A program made the translations under genes and the position numbers. From Hordeum vulgare subsp. vulgare (lineage: Eukaryota; Streptophyta; Magnoliopsida; Poales; Poaceae): 64,000 bases of DNA. Shown here in pieces: positions 11,631-23,732 of the stretch. The first letter of the stretch is position 1; every line of letters begins with the position of its first letter. A model generated the notes under the pieces. The model made no database searches and was not told the origin of the DNA. It saw nothing but the letters and a program-made list of their open reading frames with translations. The stretch lies in assembly GCF_904849725.1 (NCBI RefSeq), contig NC_058523.1:342157948-342221947 (forward strand), given 5' to 3'.

Positions 11631-13405
11631 TGGTTCGCGCAGTAGCAACCCTGAATTTCAATACGTTCCTAGAGAATGAAAAGCTCAAAGATGATGGTAG
11701 CAACTTTGTAGACTGGGCTCGTAATCTGAGGCTTATCCTACAAGCTGGGCAAAAGAATTAGGTCCTTGATGCAGTGCTAGGAGATGAACCACCCGCTACG
11801 GCTGATCAAGATGTTTTGAACGTTTGGCAAGCGCGTAAGGAGGACTACTCGGTAGTTCCATGTACAGTCTTGTATGGATTGGAACGGGAACTTCAACGGG
11901 ACTTTAAACGTCATGGAGCATATGAGATGTTCCAGGAGTTGAAGTTTATCTTTGAGAAGAATGCCCGGATCGAAAGGTATGAGACCTCCGATAAATTCTA
12001 TGCTTGCAAAATGGAGGACAATTCGTTTGTCAGTGAACATGTGCTCAAAATGTCTGGGTACTGAAAATCGTCTAGCTGAGCTGGGGATTGAACTCCCGCA
12101 AGAGGCTATCACTGACAGAATTCTTCAATCACTATCACCTAGCTACAAGAGCTTTGTGTTGAACTATAACATCCAAGGGATGAATAAGTCACCCGACGAG
12201 TTATTTGTGATGCTGAAAGTCGCGGAGTCCGAAATCCGGAAAGAACATAAAGTGTTGATGGTCAATAAGACCACTGGTTTCAGAAAAAGCGGCAAAGGCA
12301 AGAAGGGTAACTCCAAGAAGAGCGGCAAAATTGTTGCCCCTCCGACGAAGAAACCCAAGGCTGGACCTAAGCCGGAAACTGAGTGCTATTATTGCAAGGG
12401 GATGGGTCACTGGAAGCGCAATTGCCCCCAAGTATTTGGCTGATAAGAAGGCGGCCAACGCCAAACCAGGTATATGTGATATACATGTTATTGATGTGTA
12501 CCTAACCAACTCTCGTAGTAGTGCCTGGGTATTTGATACCGGTTTTGTTGCCCACATTTGCAACTCAAAGCAGGAACTGTGAATAAATGAAGGCTAGCGA
12601 AGGATGAAGTGACGATGCGCGTGGGAAATGGTTCCAAGGTTGATGCGATCGCTGTCAGCATGGTCTCACTTCAGTTACCATCGGGATTAGTTATGAACTT
12701 AAATAATTGTTACTTAGTGCCTGCGTTAAGCATGAACATTATATCTGGATCTTGTTTATTGCGAGACCGCTACTCATTTAAGTTAGAGAATAATGTCGTT
12801 CTATTTATATGAGTAATATCTTTTATGGTCATGCACCCAATGTGAGGGGTTTGTTCATATTGAATATTGATTGTGATGATACACATATCCATAACATTGA
12901 GACCAAAAGAACTAGAGTTAACAATGATAGCGCCACCTTTTTGTGGCACTGCCGCTTAGGTCATATTGGTGTAAAGCGCATGAAGAAATTCCATGCCGAT
13001 GGGCTTTTGGGGTCACTTGATTTTGAATCACTTGACACGTGCGAACCATGCCTCATGGGCAAGATGACTAAGACTTTGTTCTCTGGAACAATGGGGCATC
13101 CAAGTGACATGTTGGAAATCATACATACTGATGTATGCGGACCAATGAGTGTGGAGGCACGTGGTGGATATCGTTATTTTCTCACCTTCACTGATGATTT
13201 GAGTAGGTATGGATATATCTACTTGATGAAGCACAAGTCTGAAACAGTTGAAAAGTTCAAACAATTTTAGCGTGAAGTTGAAAATCATCGTAGCAAGAAG
13301 ATCAAGTTCCTACATTCTGACCGAGGGGGCGAATATCTGAGTTATGAGTTTGGTGCTCACTTAAGACAATGTGGAATCGTTTCACAGTTGACAGCGCCTG
13401 GAACA
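11631..13405 (+). pseudogene. Old Copia polyprotein, first part (gag, protease, integrase N-terminus)
   Basis: Homologous to the intact 1326-codon Copia protein at 27596. It starts MVRAVATLNFNTFLE. Visible parts are Gag, the CCHC knuckle CYYCKGMGHWKRNC near 12400, the protease motif VFDTG near 12540 and the integrase zinc part HCRLGH to CEPC. The first integrase Asp (HTDVCGP) is also present. It is broken by a stop at 11759-11761, a stop after MSGY near 12061, shifts near 12430 and 12580 and a stop near 13268. A Gypsy element (13406-21366) splits it; the TSD gaaca is 13401-13405. The second part resumes at 21372. Confidence 0.9.
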
Positions 13406-14926
13406 TGATACGTCGCCAACGTATCTATAATTTTTGATGGTTTCATGCTATTATCTTGTCAAACTTTGGATGTTTTGCATGCCTTTTATTTATTTTCTGG
13501 GACTAACTTATTAACTCAGTGCCAAGTGTCAGTTCCTGATTTTCCATGTTTTTGACCCCTTTCACAGGATATTTTCAAATGGAGTCCAAACGGAAGAAAA
13601 TCCCCCAAAAGATTTTTCTGGAACGGAAGAAGATCGGAGAGCTTGGGGGCCAAGCCAGAAGAGCCACAGGGGCCCCACAAGCCCCCACCCCACGGCCAGG
13701 GGGCACGCCATCCAGGCTTGTGGGCCCCCTGGAGGTGCCCTCACCTAGATCTTGCGCCTATAAATTCCCAAATATTCCCAAAAAAACAAGGGACGATCGC
13801 AATTACTTTTCCGCTGCCGCAAACTTCTGTCTCCGCAAGATCCCATGTGGGGCACGTCCTGGTGCCCTGCCGGAGGGGAGATTCGGACACGAAGGGCTTC
13901 TTCATCAACACCATGATCTCTCTGATGATGCGTGAGTAGTTCACCATAGACCTACGGGTCCATAGCTAGTAACTAGATGACTTCTTCTCTCTCTTGGATC
14001 TTCAATACAAAGTTCTCCATGATCTTCATGGAGATCTATCCGATGTAATCTTCTTTTGCAGTTTGTTTGTCGAGATCCGATGAATTGTGGATTTATGATC
14101 AGATTATCTATGAATCTTATTTGAGTTTCTTCTGATCCCTCTTATGCATGATTTCATATCCTTGTAATTCTCTTCGAGTTGTGGGTTTTTTTTGGCCAAC
14201 TAGATCTATGATTCTTGCAATGGGAGAAGTACTTGGTTTTGGGTTCATAGCGTGTGGTGACCTCACCCAGTGACAGAAGGGGTAGCGAGGCACGTATCGT
14301 GTTGTTGCCATCAAGGGTAAAAAGATGGGGTTTTCATCATTGGTTTGAGATTATCCCTCTACATCATGTCATCTTGCTTAAAGTGTTACTATGTTCATCA
14401 TGGACTCAATACACTAGATGCATGCTCGATAGTGGTCGATGTGTGGAGTAATAGTAGTAGATGCAGAAAGTATCGGTCTACTTGTCTCGGACGTCATGCC
14501 TATATGCTAGATCATTGCCTTAGATATCATCATGAATTTGCGCGGTTCTATCAATTGCTCGACAGTAATTTGTTCACCCACCGTGATAACACTATGGCCC
14601 CCAGGGTCTACTCCACACCATATTTTCAGCCTTACACTTTTTACTTCGTTGCACTTTCCGCCTTCAAATCTCACTTTGCAAACAATCTTGAAGGGATTGA
14701 CAACCCCTTTGAAACGTTGGGTGCAAGCTTGTTTGTGTTTGCGCAGGTACTTTGGACTTGATGAGGCCCTCCTTCTGGATTGATACCTTGGTTCTCAAAC
14801 TAAGGGAAATACTTACTGCTCCTGTGCTGCATCAACCTTTCCTCTTCAAGGGAAAAACCAACGCAAATCAGAGAAGTAACAAGAAGAATTCCTAGGCGCT
14901 AGGGAAGGACTTTTGTTGCCGCAGCA
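13406..14926 (+). repeat. 5' LTR of the gag-protease Gypsy
   Basis: 1521 bp, TGATACGTCGCC to CCGCAGCA. Compared with its partner 3' LTR it lacks about 31 bases near 14592, which accounts for the length difference. The solo LTR at 38584 still has that stretch, so this is a deletion in this copy. Confidence 0.9.
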
Positions 14927-14936
14927 GAAGAATTTC

Positions 14937-14953
14937 TGGCACCGTTGCCGGGG
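14937..14953 (+). other. PBS of the gag-protease Gypsy (tRNA-Asp)
   Basis: tggcaccgttgccgggg, one mismatch from the complement of the plant tRNA-Asp(GTC) 3' end, ten bases after the LTR. Confidence 0.85.
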
Positions 14954-15145
14954 AGGAAGATCAAGTCAAGAACTCATCCAAGTAGCTGTCGCAAACTCAT
15001 CTCTTGTATTTACTTTGTTTGCTAGTTGCCTCTCGTTTTCCTCTCCCCCACTTCACCAATTCGCCTTTTCGTTCGCCTTTTTGTTCGCCCTTTTTCTCTC
15101 CCGCTTTTTGTTTGCTCGTGTGCTTTCTTGCTTGCTGAAGTCAGC

Positions 15146-17182
15146 ATGAATGAAAACACCAAACTTTGTGACTTCTCGAATACTAATAATAATGATTTTA
15201 TTAGTACTCCGATTGCTCCCGCCACTAGTGCGGAGTCATACGAAATCAATGCCGCTTTGCTGAATCTTGTTATGAAAGAGCAATTCTCTAGCCTTCCTAG
15301 TGAAGATGTCGCATCCCATCTCAATACCTTCATTGAGCTTTGTGATATGCAAAATAAAAAAGATTTGGATAATGACGTGAATAAATTGAAGCTTTTTCCT
15401 TTCTCGTTGCGAGATCGCGCAAAAACTTGGTTTTCTTCTTTGCCCAAAAATAGTATCGATTCTTGGGATATGTGCAAAGATGCTTATATATCCAAGTATT
15501 TTCCGCCGGCTAAGATCATCTCTCTCCGTGATGATATCATGAATTTCAAGCAACTTGATCATGAACATGTTGCACAAGCTTGGGAGAGAATGAAATTAAT
15601 GATTAGAAATTGTCCCGCTCATGGCTTGAATTTCGCTTCTAGAAATATCTTGGACTCCGCCTCAGGTGGAACGTTCATGGAAATCACGTTAGGAGAAGTG
15701 ACAAAGCTATTAGACAACATCATGACAAACTACTCTCAGTGGCACACTGAAAGGTCACCTAGTAGTAAGAAGGTACACGCTATAGAGGAAATTAACTTGT
15801 TGAGTGCTAGGATGGATGAGTTAATGAATTTGGTTGCTAGTAGAAGTGCTCCTTTGGATCCTAATGATTTTCCTTTGTATTCTTTGATTGAGAGTAGCAA
15901 CGCTAGCTTGGACGTTAATTTTGTTGGTAGAAATAACTTTGGCAACAACAACGCTTTTGGAGGAAACTATGTTCCTAGGCCTTTTCCTAGTAACTCCTCT
16001 AATAACTTTGGCAACTCCTACAACAATACCAATGTAAATTACAATAGATTACCCCCTGATCAAGAGAGTAATATCAAAGAGTTCATCAACTCTCAAAAGA
16101 TTTTCAATGCGTCCATAGAGGAAAAACTACTCAAAATTGACGATTTGGCTAAGAGCGTTGATAGGATTTCTTGTGATGTTGATGCTTTGAAAGTTAGATA
16201 TGCTCCTCCCAAAATCAACATGGATGAAACTTTTAAAGCTATGCGTGTTTCCATGATTGAGAGCCAAGAAAGAACCGCCCAAATTCGTGCTAGACATGAA
16301 TGGCTTAAAAAGGCTTGTTCTCGTGATGAGAATCACGAAGATCTTAAAGTGCTTGGTGTGACTCCCATTGAATCTTTGTTTTCTTGTGTCAAACCTAATG
16401 ATTATGGGGCTGGATATGAATCCACTTTGGTTGAAAAGTGCCCCAATGATTCGGAGTCCATCTATCTTGATGCTAAAAGCATTAAAAGTGGAGTAGAAGA
16501 CGTTAAAACTTTGAGTATTAATGAAATTACTACCGTGGATTTCAAGGAATTCAATTATGATAGTTGCTCCTTGATTGAATGCATTTATTTGATGCAATCC
16601 ATGTTGAACTCTCCACACGCTTATAGCCAAAACAAAGCCTTTACCGATCATATCGTCGAAGCTATGATAAAAGCTCTTGAAGAGAAACTTGAATTGGAAG
16701 TCTCTATCCCTAGAAAGCTTCATGAGGAGTGGGGACCTACCATCAACATCAGAATCAAAAACTATGAGTGCAATGCTTTGTGTGATTTGGGTGCTAGTGT
16801 TTCTACGATTCCAAAGTCTTTATGTGATATTCTGGGTTTTAATGAGATTGAAGAGTGTTCGCTTAATTTGCATCTTGCTGATTCTACTATCAAGAAACCC
16901 ATGGGAAGGATCAATGATGTTCTTATTATTGCAAATAGGAACTATGTACCCGTGGATTTCATTGTGCTTGACATTGATTGCAATCCTACATGCCCTATTA
17001 TTCTTGGTAGACCTTTCCTAAGGACTATCAGTGCTATCATCGACATGAAGGAAGGGAATATTAGATTTCAATTTCCTTTAAGGAAGGGAATGGAACACTT
17101 TCCTAGAAAGAAAATAATATTGCCTTATGAATCCATGATGAGGGCTACTTATGGTTTGAGCACCAAAGACGACGATACATGA
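15146..17182 (+). CDS. Gag-protease polyprotein of a non-autonomous Gypsy
   Basis: Open frame of 678 codons from MNENTK at 15146; the frame extends 40 codons upstream, but that stretch is hydrophobic leader-like sequence and less plausible. Gag core lies at about residues 40-165 (LKLFPFSLRDRAKTWF, then FKQLDHEHVAQAWERM). An Asn/Gly-rich stretch spans about 263-300, then a helical linker. The aspartic protease occupies about 520-640, with catalytic DLGAS at 547-551 and ILGRPFL at 619-625. No zinc knuckle and no RT follow. The product would assemble particles and process Gag. The frame is uninterrupted, unlike neighbouring elements, suggesting fairly recent origin or selection through trans-mobilisation (inference). 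Confidence 0.88.
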   Translation: MNENTKLCDFSNTNNNDFISTPIAPATSAESYEINAALLNLVMKEQFSSLPSEDVASHLNTFIELCDMQNKKDLDNDVNKLKLFPFSLRDRAKTWFSSLPKNSIDSWDMCKDAYISKYFPPAKIISLRDDIMNFKQLDHEHVAQAWERMKLMIRNCPAHGLNFASRNILDSASGGTFMEITLGEVTKLLDNIMTNYSQWHTERSPSSKKVHAIEEINLLSARMDELMNLVASRSAPLDPNDFPLYSLIESSNASLDVNFVGRNNFGNNNAFGGNYVPRPFPSNSSNNFGNSYNNTNVNYNRLPPDQESNIKEFINSQKIFNASIEEKLLKIDDLAKSVDRISCDVDALKVRYAPPKINMDETFKAMRVSMIESQERTAQIRARHEWLKKACSRDENHEDLKVLGVTPIESLFSCVKPNDYGAGYESTLVEKCPNDSESIYLDAKSIKSGVEDVKTLSINEITTVDFKEFNYDSCSLIECIYLMQSMLNSPHAYSQNKAFTDHIVEAMIKALEEKLELEVSIPRKLHEEWGPTINIRIKNYECNALCDLGASVSTIPKSLCDILGFNEIEECSLNLHLADSTIKKPMGRINDVLIIANRNYVPVDFIVLDIDCNPTCPIILGRPFLRTISAIIDMKEGNIRFQFPLRKGMEHFPRKKIILPYESMMRATYGLSTKDDDT

Positions 17183-19814
17183 TTCTATCGCTACTATGCC
17201 TAGCTAAGGGCGTTAAACAATAGCGCTTGTTGGGAGGCAATCCAATGAATTTTTCTTTTTCTTTCTATTTTGTTGCGTCCATACTTTTATAACTCTGTTG
17301 TGATTGTGTTTTTTGTGTTTCTTTTTGTGTTTGAGCCAAGCAAAACCTTTATGACTAGTCTTGGTAATGGTTGTTTGATCCTGCTGGAAAAAGACAAAAA
17401 CGTTTCGCTCACGAGATGATTTTTCATTTTTATTCAGATAGAGATTTTGAGTTGATTCTTTTGGAAGCTGATTGATATTCTGTTTCCCCAGACCGTCGTA
17501 ATGTTTCAGATTTTTTGAGGTAGCACAAGTATACGAAGTATACAGATTGCTATAGACTGATCTGATTTTGACAGATTCTGTTTTTGTTGAGTTGGTTGCT
17601 TGTTTTGATGAAACTATGGTTAGTATCAGGGGGTACTAGCCATGGAAAAGTGAGAATACAGTAGGCCATAATCAATATAGATGGAATTCAAGTTTGCTAC
17701 AGTACCAAAAGAAGTGGTAGCTTGTTTTCTTGTACTAATGTTATCAGAAGTTTCTGTTTAAGTTTTGTGTTGTGAAGTTTTCAAGTTTTGGGTGACGTTC
17801 TCATGGACAAAGAGATAAAGAGTGGAAAGAGCTCAAGCTTGGGGATGCCCAAGGCACCCCAAGCCAAATTCAAGGACACCAAAAAAGCCTAAGCATGGGG
17901 ATGCCCCGGGAAGGCATCCCCTCTTTCCTCTTCAATCCATCGCTAACATTACTTGGAGCTATATTTTTATTCACCACATGATATGTGTTTTGCTTGGAGC
18001 GTCTTGTATCTTAGGAGTTTTTTCGTTTTTGTGTCACAATCATCCTTGCTGCACACCTTTTTGAGAGAGAGAGAGAGATGCACTCATCGTGATTTTGCTA
18101 GAATGCTCATTGTGCTTCACTTATATCTTTTGAGCTAGGTACATTTGCTCTTGTGCTTCACTTATATCTTTAGAGCACTGCGGTGCGTGATTTGGTAGTT
18201 GGCTTATGCTATGAAAGTAGTCCCAAATGTGCTAGGTACCCAAAGACTATGCAAAAACCTCCATCTTCATGTCCATTAAATAGAAAGAGAAGTTTTGATT
18301 CCTCTCAATTAGTTTTGAGACGTGGATTCGGTAATATTGAGAGTTATGTTAGCAGGGTGTTGTGAATCTAGAAATACTTGTGTTGGAGTAAGTGATTCCC
18401 CTAGCATGCACGTATGGTGAACCGCTATGTTAGGAAGTTGGAGCATAATTGATCTATTGATTGTCATCCTTTGTGTTGAGGTCGGGATCGCACGATGGTT
18501 TACACCTACCAACCCTTCCCCTCGGAGTATGAATTTAGCACCTTGTTTCGATTACTAATAAAAAAATTCGCTATAAGTATATGAGTTCTTCATGACTAAT
18601 GTGAGCCCATGGTATAGATGCACTTTCACCTTCCACCATTGCTAGCCTCTCTAGTGCCACGCAATTCTCGCCGGTGCACAAACCCACCAAATTCCTTCCT
18701 CAAAATAGCCACCATACCTACCTACTAATTCATAGCCATTCCGAGATATATTGCCATGCAAGTGCCACCGTTCCGTCTCAGGACTTGTGCCGTCACTCTC
18801 ATATTGCCATTGCATGATCATACTAGATCGTTGCACATCCCGGTACATTGCCAGAGGCATTTCCTATGGAGTCATCATCATTGTGATCGTTGAGCTTTGA
18901 GTAACTAAAAAGTGTGATGATCATCATTATTAGAGCATTGTCCCGTGTTAGGAAATAAAAAAAGGCCAAAGAGCCCAAAAAAAAAAGAGGCCTAAGATCC
19001 CAAATAAAAAAAATGAGAGAAAAAGAGAGAAGGGACAATGCTACTATCTTTTTCCACACTTGTGCTTCATGTTAGCACCACGTTCTTCATGATTGAGAGC
19101 TTCTTGCTTTATCACTACCATATGCTAGTGGGAATCTTCATTATATAAACTTGGCTTGTATATTCCAATGATGGGCTTCCTCAAAAAAATTGCCCTAGGT
19201 CTTCCTAAGAAAGCAAGTTGCATGCACACCCACTAGTTTTCCTCTTGAGCTTTCACATACTTATAGCTCTAGTGCATCTCTTGTATGGCAATCCCTACTC
19301 ATTCACATTGATATCTATTAATGGGCATCTCCATATCCCTTTGATACGCCGAGTTAATGTGACCATCTCCTCTTTTTATCTCACAACCACCACCACACTC
19401 TATTCCACCTATAGTGCTATATCCATGGCTCGCGCTCATGTATTGCGTGATAGTTATAAAAAGTTTGAGAAAGTAAGAGTGCGAAAACAATTACTTGGCC
19501 AATTCCGGGGTTGTGCATGATTTACATTAGTCGTGTGAGGATGATGGAGCATAGCCAGACTACATGATTTTGTAGGGATAACTTTCTTTGGCCTTGTTAT
19601 TTTGAAAGTTCATGATTACTTTGCTAGTTTGCTTGAAGTATTATTGTTTTCATGTCAATAGCAAACTATTGTTTTGAATCTTACGGATCTGAATATTCAT
19701 GCCACGTGAAAGAAGTTGCAAAGGAAAACTATGTTAGGTAGCATTCCACATCAAAAATTCATTCTTTATCACTTCCCTACTAGAGGACGAGCAGGAGTTA
19801 AGCTTGGGGATGCT
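17183..19814 (+). other. Non-coding 3' internal region of the gag-protease Gypsy
   Basis: 2.6 kb between the gag-protease stop and the PPT. I see no RT, integrase or envelope-like frame. It holds GC-rich hairpins at 17841-17860 and 17897-17921 with a PPT-like tract just before them, a GA microsatellite near 18064-18078, short A-runs at 18956-19010, and a PPT at 19798-19814. It replaces the position of pol in autonomous relatives. Confidence 0.75.
19798..19814 (+). other. PPT of the gag-protease Gypsy
   Basis: ttaagcttggggatgct directly before the 3' LTR start; same core as the other Gypsy PPTs here. Confidence 0.7.
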
Positions 19815-21366
19815 TGATACGTCTCCAACGTATCTATAATTTTTGATGGTTTCATGCTATTATCTTGTCAAACTTTGGATGTTTTGCATGCCTTTTATTT
19901 ATTTTCTAGGACTAACTTATTAACTCAGTGACAAGTGCTAGTTCCTATTTTTTCCATGTTTTTGACCCCTTTCAGAGGAGAATTTGAAACGGAGTCCAAA
20001 CGGAAGAAAATCCCAGAAAAGATTTTTTTCTGGAACGGAAGAAGATCGGAGAGCTTGGGGGCCAAGCTAGAAGAGCCCCAGGGGCCCCACAAGACCCCAC
20101 CCCGCGCCCAGGGGGCCATGCCATCCAGGCTTGTGGGACCCCTGGAGGTCCCCTGACCTAGATCTTGCACCTATAAATTCCCAAATATTCCCAAAAAAAT
20201 CAAGAGATGATCGCAATTACTTTTCCGCCGCCGCAAACTTCTGTCTCCGCAAGATCCCATCTGGGGCACATCCTGGTGCCCTGCCGGAGGGGAGATTCGG
20301 ACACGGAGGGCTTCTTCATCAACACCATGACCTCTCCGATGATGCGTGAGTAGTTCACCATAGACCTACGGGTCCATAGCTAGTAACTAGATGGCTTCTT
20401 CTCTCTCTTGGATCTTCAATACAAAGTTCTCCATGATCTTCATGGAGATCTATCCGATGTAATCTTCTTTTGCATGTGTTTGTTGAGATGCGATGAATTT
20501 TGGATTTATGATCAGATTATCTATGAATCTTATTTGAGTTTCTTCTGATCTCTCTTATGCATGATTTCATATCCTTGTAATTCTCTTCGAGTTGTGGGTT
20601 TTGTTTGGCCAACTAGATCTATGATTCTTGCAATGGGAGAAGTGCTTGGTTTTGGGTCCATACCGCACGGTGACCTCACCTAGTGACAGAAGGGGTAGCA
20701 AGGCACATATCGTGTTGTTGCTATCAAGGGTAAAAGGATGGGGTTTTCATCATTGGTTTGAGATTATCCCTCTACATCATGTCATATTGCTTAAGCGTTA
20801 CTCTCTTCTTCATGGACTCAATACAATAGATGCATGCTGGATAGCGGTCGATGTGTGGAGTAATAGTAGTAGATGCAGAAAGTATTAGTCTACTTGTCTA
20901 GACGTGATGCCTATATGCTAGATCATTGCCTTAGATATCATCATGACTTTGCGCGATTCTATCAATTGCTCGACAGTAATTTGTTCACCCACCGTGATAT
21001 TTGCTATTATGAGAGAAGCCTCTAGTGAACACTATAGCCTCCAGGGTCTACTCGACACCATACTTTCAGCCTTACACTTTTTACTTCGTTGCACTTTCCG
21101 CCTTCAGATCTCACTTTGCAAACAATCTTGAAGGCATTGACAACCCCTTTGAAGCATTGGGTGCAAGCTTGTTTGTGTTTGCGCAGGTACTTTGGACTTG
21201 ACGAGGCCCTCCTTCTGGATTGATACCTTGGTTCTCAAACTAATGGAAATACTTACTGCTCCTGTGTTACATCACCCTTTCCTCTTCAAGGGAAAAACCA
21301 ACGCAAATCAGGGAAGTAACAAGAAGAATTCCTAAACGCCAGGGAAGGACTTTTGTTGCCGCAGCA
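19815..21366 (+). repeat. 3' LTR of the gag-protease Gypsy
   Basis: 1552 bp, TGATACGTCTCC to CCGCAGCA, followed by TSD gaaca. It matches 13406-14926 along its length apart from the 31-base gap and scattered substitutions. Confidence 0.9.
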
Positions 21367-21371
21367 GAACA

Positions 21372-23681
21372 CCACAGCGTAATGGTGTGTCCGAACATCG
21401 TAATCGTACTTTGTTAGATATGGTGCGATCGATGATGTCTCTTACCGATTTGCCATTATTGTTTTGGTGTTATGCATTAGAGACAGTTGCATTCACTTTA
21501 AATAAGGCACCGTCAAATTCCGTTGAGATGACACCATATGAGCTATGGCATGTCAAGAGGCCAAAGTTGTCGTTTCTAAAAGTTTGGGGATGCGATGCTT
21601 ATGTCAAAAAGCTTCGGCCTAAAAAGTTGGAACCCAAAGCGGAAAATTGTGACTTCGTAGGTTACCCAAAAGAGACAGTTGGGTACACCTTCTATCTCAA
21701 ATCTGAGGGCAAAGTGTTTGTTGCTAAGAACGGAGCTTTTCTTGGGAAAGAGTTTCTCTCGAAGCATTGAGTGGGAGGAAGATAGAACTTGATGAGGTTT
21801 TGGAACCGCTCCTCCGAGAGGATGGTGGCGCAGGGCAGAAGGAAATCTCTGTCGAGGCAACACCAGTTGAGGAGCAAGCTAATGATGATGATCATGAAAC
21901 TTCGGAAAAAGTTACTATCGGACCTCACAGGTCGACAAGATCATGTACTGCTCCTGAGTGGTACGAGAATCCTGTCTTATCTATCATGTTGTTAGACAAC
22001 AATGAGCCTCGAATTATGAAGAAGCAATGGTGGGCCCAGACTCCAACAAATGGTTAGAGGCCATGAAATCCGAGATAGGATCTATGTATGAAAACAAAGT
22101 GTGGACTTTGGAAGTATTACCTGAAGGTCACAAGGCTATTCAGAACAAATGGATCTTTAAGAAGAAGACGGATGCGGACGGTAATGTGACCGTTTATAAA
22201 GCTCGACTTGTGGTGAAGGGTTTTTCACAAGTTCAAGGAGTTGACTACAATGAGACATTCTCACCGGTAGCGATGGTTAAATCCGTCCGAATCATGTTAG
22301 CAATAGCTACAATTTTCGATTATGAAATCTGGCAAAAGGATGTCAAAATGGCGTTCCTTAATGGGTTTCTTAAGGAAGAGTTGCATATGATGCAACCCGA
22401 AGGTTTTGTCGATCCAAAGTATGCAAGCTCCAGCGATCCATTTATGGACTGGTGCAAGCATCTCGGAGTTGGAATAAGCGCTTTGATGAGGTGATCAATG
22501 CGTTTGAGTTTATACAAGTTCTAGGAGAATCTTGTATATACAAGAAAGTGGGTGCGAGCTCTGTAGCGTTTCTAGTATTATATGTGGATGACATATTGTT
22601 GTTTGGAAACAATGTGGAGTGTTTGGAGAGCATAAAGGATTACTTGAACAAAAGTTTTTCAATGAAAGACCTAGGAGAAGCTGCTTACATATTAGGTATT
22701 AAGATCTATAGAGATAGATCAAGACGCGTGATAGGACTTCCACAAAGCACATACCTTGAGAAAGTTTTGAAGAGGTTCAAAATGGAACAGTCCAAGAAAG
22801 GGTTCTTGCCAGTTTTACAAGGTACGAGATTGAGTAAGACTCAGTGCCCAGCAACTGATGAAAGCACATACCTTGAGAAAGTTTTGAAGAGGTTCAAAAT
22901 GGAACAATCCAAGAAAAGGTTCTTGCCTGTGTTACAAGGTGTAAAGTTGAGTAAGACTCGATGTCGAGTAACTTCAGAAGATAGAGAAAAGATGAGTATC
23001 GTCCCCTATGCTTAAGCCATAGGGTCTATGATGTATGCGATGTTGTGCACAAGACCGGACGTCAGCCTGGCCATAAGCATGGCAGGCAGGTTCCAAAGTG
23101 ATCTTGGAGTGGAACATTGGGCGACGGTCAAGAATATTCTAAAGTACCTGAAAAGGACTAAGGAAATGTTTCTCGTTTATGGAGGTGACGAAGAGCTCGC
23201 CGTAAAGGGTTACGTCGATGCAAGCTTTGAGACTGATCCGGATAACTCTAAGTCTCAAACCGGATGCATATTTATTCCAAATGGGGGTGCAGTAAGCTGG
23301 TGCAATTCCAAGCAAAGCATCGTAGCAGATTCTACATGTGAAGCGGAGTACATGGCTGCCAGGGAGGCGGTTAAGGAGGGTGTCTGGATGAAGCAGTTCA
23401 TGACACATCTTGGAGTTGTGCCAAGTGCACTAAATCCAATAACTTTGTTCTGTGATAACACTGGTGCCATTGATCTATCCAAGGAACCATGGTTTCACAA
23501 GAAGACCAGACACATCAAACGATGCTTCAACCTGATTTGCGACTATGTCGAAGGATAGGACGTAAATATTTGCAAAGTGCACACGGATCTGAATGTTGCA
23601 AATCCGCTGACTAAACCTGTTCCACGAGCGAAGCATCATCAACACCCGAACTGTATGGGTGTTAGATTCATTACAATGTAA
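21372..23681 (+). pseudogene. Old Copia polyprotein, second part (integrase, RT, RNase H)
   Basis: Continuation of the polyprotein begun at 11631, starting at the integrase Glu region (RNGVSEHRNR). It includes the RT block FSPVAMVKSVRIM, the YVDDI catalytic box near 22578, and RNase H (GYVDASFETD, STCEAEYMAA, FCDNTGAI), ending at the taa at 23679-23681. Breaks: stops and shifts near 21768 and 22010, loss of bases near 22420 in the segment before the Copia RSIYG motif, and stops near 23013 and 23556. An in-frame 39-codon duplication lies at 22747-22978. The reading order and close similarity to 27596-31576 make the identity clear. Confidence 0.9.
22747..22978 (+). repeat. In-frame 117-bp duplication in the Copia RT region
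   Basis: Two copies with period 117 (39 codons), starting gcacatacc at 22747 and 22864. Copy 1 from 22764 to 22862 is identical by eye to the intact Angela-like element at 30776-30874, while copy 2 differs from it at about 17 of 99 positions. Confidence 0.9.
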
Positions 23682-23732
23682 ATCACATAGCGATGTGAGA
23701 CTAGATTATTGACTCTAGTGCAAGTGGGAGAC

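Larger units (their letters stand above)
13406..21366 (+). mobile_element. Complete non-autonomous Gypsy (gag-protease only), TSD gaaca
   Basis: A 7961-bp element with both LTRs (13406-14926, 19815-21366), a tRNA-Asp PBS, an intact gag-protease frame and 2.6 kb of non-coding 3' sequence ending in a PPT. The flanking five bases gaaca (13401-13405 and 21367-21371) match perfectly, and the Copia sequence reads through once the element is removed. No RT, RNase H or integrase is present, so mobility would depend on enzymes from a relative. Length and structure resemble the Triticeae Sabrina group (tentative, from memory). Confidence 0.92.

Noticed and set aside
14937..14953. Possible tRNA gene remnant because of tRNA-Asp similarity
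   Set aside because: Only 17 bases match the tRNA 3' end complement and it sits next to an LTR end: a primer-binding site. The same holds at 6713 and 56837.
18951..19025. Poly-A rich stretches suggesting a SINE or LINE tail
   Set aside because: No target-site duplication or Pol III boxes seen, and the stretch is inside the non-coding 3' region of the gag-protease Gypsy.
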